From contig NC_083604.1 of the NCBI RefSeq assembly GCF_029168945.1, forward strand, positions 46,123,686 to 46,187,685: DNA of 64,000 nucleotides, given 5' to 3'. The notes under the pieces are model-generated. The model ran no database searches. It saw only the letters and a list, made by a program, of their open reading frames with translations, and was not told the origin of the DNA. A program made the translations under genes and the position numbers. The stretch's first letter is position 1, and each line of letters starts with the position of its first letter. This stretch comes from Cannabis sativa. Taxonomy: Eukaryota > Streptophyta > Magnoliopsida > Rosales > Cannabaceae. Of the stretch, positions 57,667-64,000 are shown piece by piece.

Positions 57667-59257
57667 CCGTGATCAAGAATGAAAAGAATCAGTTGATTCC
57701 CACAAGAACAGTCACTGGTTGGAGGATTTGCATCGATTATAGGAAACTCAACAAAGCAACCCGAAAAGATCACTTTCCTTTGCCCTTCATTTGATCAAAT
57801 GCTAGACAGATTGGCGGGGCAAGAATATTACTGTTTTCTTGATGGCTACTCTGGATACCACCAAATAGCTATAGCACCTGAAGATCAGGAAAAGACTACT
57901 TTCACATGTCGCTACGGTACCTTTGCTTTCAGAAGAATGTCATTCGGTTTGTGTAACGCCCCTGCTACTTTTCAAAGGTGTATGATGGCTATCTTTTCAG
58001 ATTTGATTGAATCTTTTATTGAAATTTTTATGGATGATTTCTTGGTCTTTGGTTCCTCCTTCGATCATTGTTTAGAAAATTTGGAAAAGGTGCTTACTAG
58101 GTGCGAGAAGTCTAACTTGGTGCTAAACTGGGAGAAGTGCCACTTTATAGTAACAGAAGGAATTGTTCTTGGGCACAAAATTTCAAAAGCAGGAATTAAG
58201 GTGGATAAGGCTAAAGTTTCAACAATAGAGAATTTGCCACCTCTAGTTTCTGTAAAAGGAGTAAGGAGTTTCTTGGGCCGTGCTGGTTTCTATCGACGAT
58301 TCATTAAAGACTTCTCAAAGATCTCTAAGCCATTGTCCAGCCTACTTGTTAATGGTGTACCCTTCGAGTTTGGAGATGACTGTTTAAAGGCGTTTCAAGT
58401 TCTTAAAGAGAAACTGATTTCAGCACCAATAGTTACTTCACCGAATCGGGAGTTGCCTTTCGAATTGATGTGTGATGCAAGTGACTATGCAATTGGAGCG
58501 GTCTTGGGACAAAGGGTTGACAGGGTTTTTCACACAATCTACTATGCTAGTAGAACCCTGAATGATGCTCAATTGAATTATGCCACAACGGAGAAAAAGA
58601 TGATGGCGATTATGTTTGCTTGTGATAAGTTCCGACCCTACCTGATTGGGAATAAGGTTATTGTCTACACAGATCATTCAGCGATCAAATACCTTATGAT
58701 CAAGAAGGATGCAAAGCTGAGACTGATTCGGTGGGTACTTCTACTTCAAGAGTTTGACTTAGAGATAAAAGATAAGAAGGGCACTGAAAATCTGGTAGCA
58801 GATCACTTGTCAAGACTAGAGCTGGAAGAAAGTCAGAATACGAAAGAGGTACAGATAAATGAGCAATTTCCTGATGAACAACTCTTTAGTGTGAGGGAAA
58901 GTCTAATGGTACCGTGGTATGCTGATTATGTCAACTTCTTGGCTGCCAACATAACTCCTCCTGAGTTCTCTCGACAACAATTAAAGAAATTCTTTTCTGA
59001 GGTGAAACATTACTACTGGGAAGAGCCAATCCTCTACAAGCACTGTGCAGATCAGATAATATGAAGATGTGTGCCTGAAGAGGAGATCTACTCTATTCTC
59101 AATCACTGTCATGCTCTACCGTGTGGGGGACACTTCAGTGGAACTAGAACAGCTGCCAAGGTGTTGTAGAGCGGATTCTTTTGGCCAACACTTTTCAAAG
59201 ATGCTAGTACTTTTGTGAAGGCATGTGATCGTTGTCAGCGTACAGGAAACATCTCAA
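57667..59257 (+). pseudogene. pol: Athila-like RT, RNase H and integrase zinc finger
   Basis: From 57799: [49 protein letters not shown] with both catalytic Asp (about 58027-58055), [20 protein letters not shown], RNase [16 protein letters not shown]...[10 protein letters not shown] (about 58460-58690), and the integrase HHCC region HCHALPCGGHFSGTRTAAKV...CDRCQRTG. The catalytic RT box looks intact. TGA at 59062 (Arg expected) and TAG at 59167 (Gln expected) interrupt integrase; both fit C-to-T changes. The frame shifts near 59258. Confidence 0.93.
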
Positions 59258-60195
59258 GGAGAAAATGAAATGCCTTTGACAGGAATCTTAGAAATAGAAT
59301 TGTTTGATGTGTGGGAGATAGACTTCATGGGTCCTTTTCCTTCATCTTTTAGCAATCTATACATCCTATTAGCTGTGGATTATGTGTCAAAATGGGTGGA
59401 AGCTGCAGCAACACCAGCCAATGATGGTAAAACAGTTCTTCAGTTCCTTCAAAAGAACATATTCACTCGGTTTGGTACTCCCCGAGCAATCATAAGCGAT
59501 GAAGGGAGTCACTTCTGCAACAAACAGTTCGAAGCACTCCTTTCGAGATATGGTGTTCGTCATAGAACTGCTCTGCCTTATCATCCGCAAAGTAATGGCC
59601 AAGCTAAGATTTCTAACCGGGAAATAAAGATGATTTTGGAGAAAACGGTGCAGAGATCAAGGAAAGATTGGTCAAGAAAGTTAGATGACGCACTGTGGGC
59701 CTATAGAACAGCGTTCAAGACGCCAATCGGGATGTCACCATATCAGTTGGTGTTTGGAAAGGCTTGTCATCTACCGGTGGAGTTAGAACACAAGGCGTAC
59801 TGGGCAATGAAGACTCTGAACATGGATCTAAAGGCTGCTGGACAGAAAAGATTACTGCAGTTGGATGAGTTGGAGGAATTTCGGAATGAGGCTTATGACA
59901 ACGCTAAGATCTACAAGGAAAGAACTAAAAGGTGGCATGACCGAAACTTAGTCAGGAAAGAGTTTCAACCTGGGCAACAAGTTCTACTTTTCAATTCAAG
60001 GCTGAAGTTGTTTCCTGGTAAATTGAAGTTAAGGTGGTCAGGGCCATTTACAGTGGTCAAAGTGTTTCCTTATGGAGCGGTGAACTGAAAGGTGAAGGCC
60101 CTAATACTTTCAAAGTTAACGGGCAGCGGTTAAAGCTCTACTTGGGAGGTCAATTTGATCAAGCCAAGTCCGCCATGATTCTAGCGCCACTATGA
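59258..60195 (+). pseudogene. pol: Athila-like integrase core and C-terminus
   Basis: [15 protein letters not shown] (first Asp), [20 protein letters not shown] (second Asp), [15 protein letters not shown]: the third catalytic residue, Glu in GQAE, is Lys here (codon at 59606-59608). The C-terminal GPY/F-type module [18 protein letters not shown] follows. A frameshift at about 60085 leads to the tail KGEGPNTFKVNGQRLKLYLG, ending at 60195. Such an integrase would be catalytically dead. Confidence 0.92.
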
Positions 60196-61074
60196 AGAAC
60201 TCGATCAACGTCTAGCTGTGCGACGATAAAGGCAGCGCTAATTGGGAGGCAACCCAAGTTTTCTTTACAATTTTAGTTGAACTCTTTTATGTTTTAGTTG
60301 TTATTTTCTTCTTCTGTTCTTTCTAGTTTGTTTAGAAAACTGGAAAAACAATTTTTAGTTTACTTGTTATTTATGTACTGTATAGAAAAAAAAAGTTTTT
60401 TTTGGGGTTTCACCCAGTGGCCGCGGCCAGATGTAATGCCGCCGCGGCCATTTAAGAGTTACAGAAAGCTTTTTATTTTGGGCATTCTTGGCCGCGGCGA
60501 GGACGGTCAGACGATTTTAAAAGGGGCGATTCGCACATAATTTCAAAATACAATTCTCTCATTCTCAACCCTCACCTCCCACCGAATATCACTCTCCCAC
60601 ACCATTTTTCTTCTTCAAATCCCGTTCAAAACCGTTTTCCTTCAAATCTAACCATAAATCTTCATCCCAAATCCTTCTAAACCATTATTCCTCTCATCAA
60701 TCACTCATTCCCTCTCAAAATCAATCCCAAATCCCTAAAACCTCACCCAAACTTTCAAAAACCCCTATTCATCTTCTTCTTTCTCAAGAACTTCAAGTTT
60801 TTCTACAATGAAGGTTGATTAAAGGTGGATTCTCATTGAGGTAATAATTCTAAGACTCTCTATACAATTTTTATTGAAACATTTGTGAATTGTTGGAGAA
60901 TTTTGGATTGTTTGTTGGATTTTTGGGATTTTTGCTCTATACATTGTTCAATATTGTTGTTGTGAGTAAGATTGGGTTTGATTGTGAGTGAATTAATTCC
61001 CGGGAAGTGGATTTTTAAGGGGAAGTGCTGCCGAAATTTTTAAAAATCTTGAAAGTTAGGAAAATTTGGGTGAG
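60196..61074 (+). other. Region between pol and the extra ORF
   Basis: No gene. It contains the GGCAACCCAAG-type sequence after pol, then at 60418-60507 a GC-rich stretch resembling LTR U3, then TTTTAAAAGGGG (about 60513) and a C-rich, leader-like stretch (60555-60790). A GAGGTAATA at about 60838 could be a splice donor. The arrangement looks like a promoter and 5' UTR for the next ORF. Confidence 0.6.
60418..60507 (+). promoter_or_regulatory. U3-like segment upstream of the extra ORF
   Basis: GGCCGCGGCCAGAT, then GCCGCGGCCATTTAAGAG, TTACAGAA and, after about 20 bases, TTGGCCGCGGCGAG. The LTR has the same order at 63817-63885 (CCGCGACCATTTAAGAC, TTACAGAA, TTTGGCCGCGGCGAG). The match shows common origin. 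A promoter role is inferred from the TATA-like TTTTAAAAGG just downstream. Confidence 0.7.
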
Positions 61075-62250
61075 ATGGGTCCTAAAAGGTCAAGAGTGAG
61101 TGAAGAAGGGGGAGCTTCATCATCCAACCCACCTAGGGGTCGCTCTAATCTTGATAGAGTGAGGTTTACTAATATGGATGCTCAAGAGCGATTTTTGAAA
61201 TTGAAAGATAGGGCATTCATTGAAGATAGAGGGATTGACATTGTTAACCTGAGCCAAACTGCAAACATTCCTGCTGTATTTGCGTCCAGTAGAGATCAAA
61301 TTTTAAATAGGCAGTGGACTAAGTTCGTGGATGTCACTGAGCGTAGCAACCAAACCTTAGCTTTAGAATTCTTAGCCAACTGGCCTGAAAGAGAGGATGA
61401 CAAAGTGAGAGTTAGGGGGGTTAGAGTGCCTGCTTCCACAGCTGCAATTCATGCTCTTTATGAGCTACCAACCTTCACTGTAGAACAACAACCCTTGAAG
61501 AAGCAATTTCGGGAAAGGAGTTTGAATTATGTGGATATAGCCGAAACTCTAGGGTATCCTGGCCTGAGGTTCCATGAGCTTGCTGGAGAACCATATCAAT
61601 TGTATCGGTGTGAACTCAACCCGGTAGCCAAGGCATGGCTTTACTTTGTTAGTTCAAGGATGCTCCCGAACAAACATTTTTCTAATGCTCAGATTGACAG
61701 GATTAAGTGGGTTTATGGAATTATGAAAGGTTACAATTTGAATGTGGGGGACATAATTCGAGTGACATTTGATATAATGGTTGAGGGGTCTTCTGGTGTT
61801 GGACTTGGGCTTGCTGGAATTATAACCGATCTTTGTGAGAAACATGGAGTACCACAGTACTCTTATGATACAAAGGTAGCGCCACAACGCAGTATTACCG
61901 TGGCCACTGTTCTTCGCCTCAAACCACCTCACCCTTATTGTCAACCACCAGCTCAGAGAGATCCTTCTGCAAGAGAACAAGAGGAGCCAGAAGACATTGA
62001 ACCACCACGTCTTACCGGGCCTCGCGACCCAGCCATGCAGTACACTCACGATCAGCTGAATTATCTGATTCAGCAAAACATGCACATGCAGAATTACATG
62101 GCCCAACGAAGTGTTTTCCATGAGCAGCAGGTGGCCCAATTGAACACACTTGTCACGAGGATGAATGTCGGTGTGGACGATCATAACTATTTTGCCATGC
62201 CACCCCGCTTCAAACCCTACGATCGGCCACCTCTGCCAAACCCCTTCTAA
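61075..62250 (+). CDS. Intact 391-residue ORF in the env position (plant transposon protein type)
   Basis: ATG at 61075 gives MGPKRSRVSEEGGASSSNPP; the upstream in-frame TTG is not a plausible start. The protein has a Ser/Pro/Arg-rich N-terminus, then a globular region with FTNMDAQERFLKLKDRAFIE, VFASSRDQILNRQWTKFVDV, FLANWPEREDDKVRVRGVRV, YRCELNPVAKAWLYFVSSRM, and a Pro/Gln-rich tail. It resembles the 'putative plant transposon protein' family found in Athila-like elements, from memory of the family. I see no signal peptide or transmembrane helix, so an envelope role is not supported. It is the only long open frame in the element without a stop. Confidence 0.85.
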   Translation: MGPKRSRVSEEGGASSSNPPRGRSNLDRVRFTNMDAQERFLKLKDRAFIEDRGIDIVNLSQTANIPAVFASSRDQILNRQWTKFVDVTERSNQTLALEFLANWPEREDDKVRVRGVRVPASTAAIHALYELPTFTVEQQPLKKQFRERSLNYVDIAETLGYPGLRFHELAGEPYQLYRCELNPVAKAWLYFVSSRMLPNKHFSNAQIDRIKWVYGIMKGYNLNVGDIIRVTFDIMVEGSSGVGLGLAGIITDLCEKHGVPQYSYDTKVAPQRSITVATVLRLKPPHPYCQPPAQRDPSAREQEEPEDIEPPRLTGPRDPAMQYTHDQLNYLIQQNMHMQNYMAQRSVFHEQQVAQLNTLVTRMNVGVDDHNYFAMPPRFKPYDRPPLPNPF

Positions 62251-63549
62251 GGGGCTCAGGTAAGTTTCTCTCATCCTGGTTTATTTTCACACATTGGGGA
62301 CAATGTGCATCTTTAGTTTGGGGGGAGAGACTTAATTTTTTTCAGTTTATTTCAGTTTTTTCTTTTGTTTTAGTTAGTTAGTTTTTTTAGTGTCATGTGT
62401 TGATAGCTAAGTTGGAAGATTGATTGAACCACTGTTATTCACTTGTGCAATGGATTAAAATCTTAACTGTGTGCTTGACTTGCAACTGTTTTAATTAAGG
62501 TGGTTGTGTTAGAAGGTTGTTCATGTAGATATAAAATATTTGCTTTTGACGCATATCACTTGTGTTCTATTTGGATTGTGGAATGAATGACTTGACATGA
62601 ATTAGAATTTGTTTGACATACTCTCTTGAAGTGAAATCCTTGATGATTTTTGTGTGCAAAATGATTTAGGCAAGTTTTCTTTGGATCGATTGAGCCTTTC
62701 GAGCCTACCCGAAAATTTTACCCTAGTATACCCGAAGTTGAGCCTTAACCTATTCTAAAAATTTCTCACCACTTACCCAAGCTAAATTCATTATCCTTAA
62801 TTCTTTACTCTAAACATACCTTATTATGCCATGAGCCTTTAAGAAAGTTTGGGGGGGAATAAATTGTTGTAAGTGGGGAAATAAAATGTATTAGTAAGAG
62901 ATTGGAAAAGAGAAAGTATATGATAAAGTATTGTGTGTTGTGCCTCTAGTGAAAAAAAACATAGAAGAAGAAAAAAAAAAGAAAGAAAATATGTGATAAT
63001 GTCTTCTTGAAAAAATTAATTATGAAAAATATGAGGTAGGCACATAGGGAAAGAATATGCAATCTCTTACTATTGTCTTTGGGATATATATGAAAAAAAG
63101 ATAAATGCGGGTGCTTGCTTGGTTAATTGTGCTTATGGTATAACGTAGCTTAAATGACTTGTCACCTACCCATGTACCTAAGCCACGTTGTGATAACCGA
63201 AAAAGACCTATTGATTCCAAAGAGAAATTTGTCAACATTAGTGGAGAGAGGTATGTCATCCAAACTTATTGATGACGTGTTATTGGAATGTCAGGAAGTG
63301 TAGAATGGTTGTGTTATGAACGTCAAATGCGATGTTTTGTGTTTGTATGAATTGCTTACTTCTAAATTGTACATCCAAATTAGTTCTTAGAGTTAGTGAG
63401 TTGAAATTCTTGTTAATGATGGCTTGGAGTTGTGCAGGTGGTGGTAGCAGTTCAATCGTTGGAAAGTTTGGTTATCTAATGTGTTGTTTGTCTTTAGTTT
63501 GAGTCTTAGTTTTACTCGGGGGCGAGTAAAGATTCAGTTTGGGGGAGTT
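62251..63549 (+). other. Region between the extra ORF and the 3' LTR
   Basis: 1.3 kb, no gene. It has three AGTTTGGGGG-type G-tracts: 62315-62330, 62844-62860 and 63533-63549. Only the last borders the LTR. Loose A-rich runs occur at 62953-62990. Confidence 0.7.
63533..63549 (+). promoter_or_regulatory. Polypurine tract of the Athila-like element
   Basis: TTCAGTTTGGGGGAGTT immediately precedes the 3' LTR start TGTTAGG. Confidence 0.85.
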
Positions 63550-64000
63550 TGTTAGGCTATTTTTAGCCTATATTTTGGATCAATTTTATGTGCGTTTTTC
63601 ACTGTGTTGGGACAGAATTACGCTTGTTTTCTATGTTTTCAGGTTCTTTGGGAACAATAGAGATCTCGGGATGAAAAAGTCCAATAAAAGACAAGTTGAG
63701 CCAAGAAAAACACTTTTTGGAGGAAAGATGCATATCTGGCCGCGGCTAGATACAGCTTGGCCGCGGCTAGATCACGAAGCAGTTTTGAGGCTACAGTCGC
63801 CGCGACGAGATACACCATTGCCGCGACCATTTAAGACTTACAGAACCGTGCTTAAAATGCACTTATTTGGCCGCGGCGAGACCACACTTGGCCGCGGCGA
63901 GATTCCGTACGGCCCAGGGGTATTTTTGTCCATCGAACCTTAAAAATTAGTTATAAATAGAAAACTGCGATTGAAAGTAAAAAAAAAAAAAGCGATTTGG
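63550..64000 (+). repeat. 3' LTR of the Athila-like element, first 451 bp
   Basis: It pairs with 53487 onward with few differences, many of them C/T or G/A at CpG sites, and here most GCCGCGGC motifs are intact. The TATA box TTATAAATAG lies at 63951-63960. The LTR continues past the window. Confidence 0.94.
63951..63960 (+). promoter_or_regulatory. TATA box of the Athila-like LTR
   Basis: TTATAAATAG, about 50 bp after the last GCCGCGGCGAGATTCCG motif. The 5' LTR has one base changed at the same place. Confidence 0.7.

Larger units (their letters stand above)
53487..64000 (+). mobile_element. Athila-like Ty3/gypsy retrotransposon, 3' end outside window
   Basis: 5' LTR 53487-54726, tRNA-Asp primer site, gag-pol pseudogene (54875-60195), an intact additional ORF (61075-62250), polypurine tract and the first 451 bp of the 3' LTR (63550 on). 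Primer type, gag zinc finger, domain order RT-RNase H-integrase and an extra ORF in the env position fit the Athila lineage. Expected length is about 11.3 kb. It is inserted in the 3' LTR of element D; the left flank is CCTAC. Confidence 0.93.

Noticed and set aside
61654..62274. 206-codon minus-strand ORF opposite the Athila extra ORF
   Set aside because: It is a shadow of the plus-strand coding frame and resembles no known protein.
63539..63943. 134-codon ORF across the start of the Athila 3' LTR
   Set aside because: It spans the polypurine tract and LTR border, and the corresponding region of the 5' LTR does not keep the frame.

Overview
This is nuclear DNA of a flowering plant, probably a eudicot. 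It is AT-rich, and almost every interpretable segment belongs to a transposable element: Ty1/copia and Ty3/gypsy LTR retrotransposons, a plant L1-type LINE, a CACTA transposase remnant and a MITE. I see no intact host gene, tRNA, rRNA or CRISPR array. The picture is of heterochromatic or intergenic sequence built by repeated nested insertion. The species cannot be named from the sequence alone.

Layout. 1-1219: two fragments of a recurrent ~1.88-kb copia-type LTR, here called LTR-A. 1226-6266: decayed pol of a Tat-lineage Ty3 element (+), split by a solo LTR-A (3120-5006). 6267-11638: a second, minus-strand Tat-type element with LTRs, gag, protease and half an RT. 11823-21325: LTR-A element B (minus, 5' end missing), carrying a MITE (12611-13286) in its LTR and a LINE (17081-20895) in its body. 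21330-21446 plus 31504-32581: one CACTA TNP2-like gene split by LTR-A element C (21447-31503). C is a 10-kb element with both LTRs, a 5-bp target duplication and no coding capacity. 33988-45967: copia element G (minus) with paired LTRs and a 5-bp duplication; two inverted solo LTRs (H1, H2) sit inside its integrase. 46780-47216: RNase H-like fragment. 47373-48807: copia element F, cut in gag by LTR-A sequence. 48808-53486: LTR-A element D, which has gag and a protease stub and whose upstream LTR piece is inverted. 53487-64000: Athila-like Ty3 element with tRNA-Asp primer site, decayed gag-pol and one intact extra ORF; its 3' LTR runs off the window.

The genes do not form a cellular pathway. 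They are retrotransposon polyproteins (gag, protease, RT, RNase H, integrase), nearly all disabled. Many stops fit C-to-T decay at CpG, and catalytic residues are lost in several enzymes: integrase Glu to Lys in both G and the Athila-like element, an RT Asp to Asn in the Tat copy, and an RT Asp to Tyr in the LINE. The most notable observations are the LTR-A family, which exists as a noncoding form and a gag-only form with structured leaders, and the Athila-like element, in which an LTR U3-like segment lies upstream of its only intact ORF.
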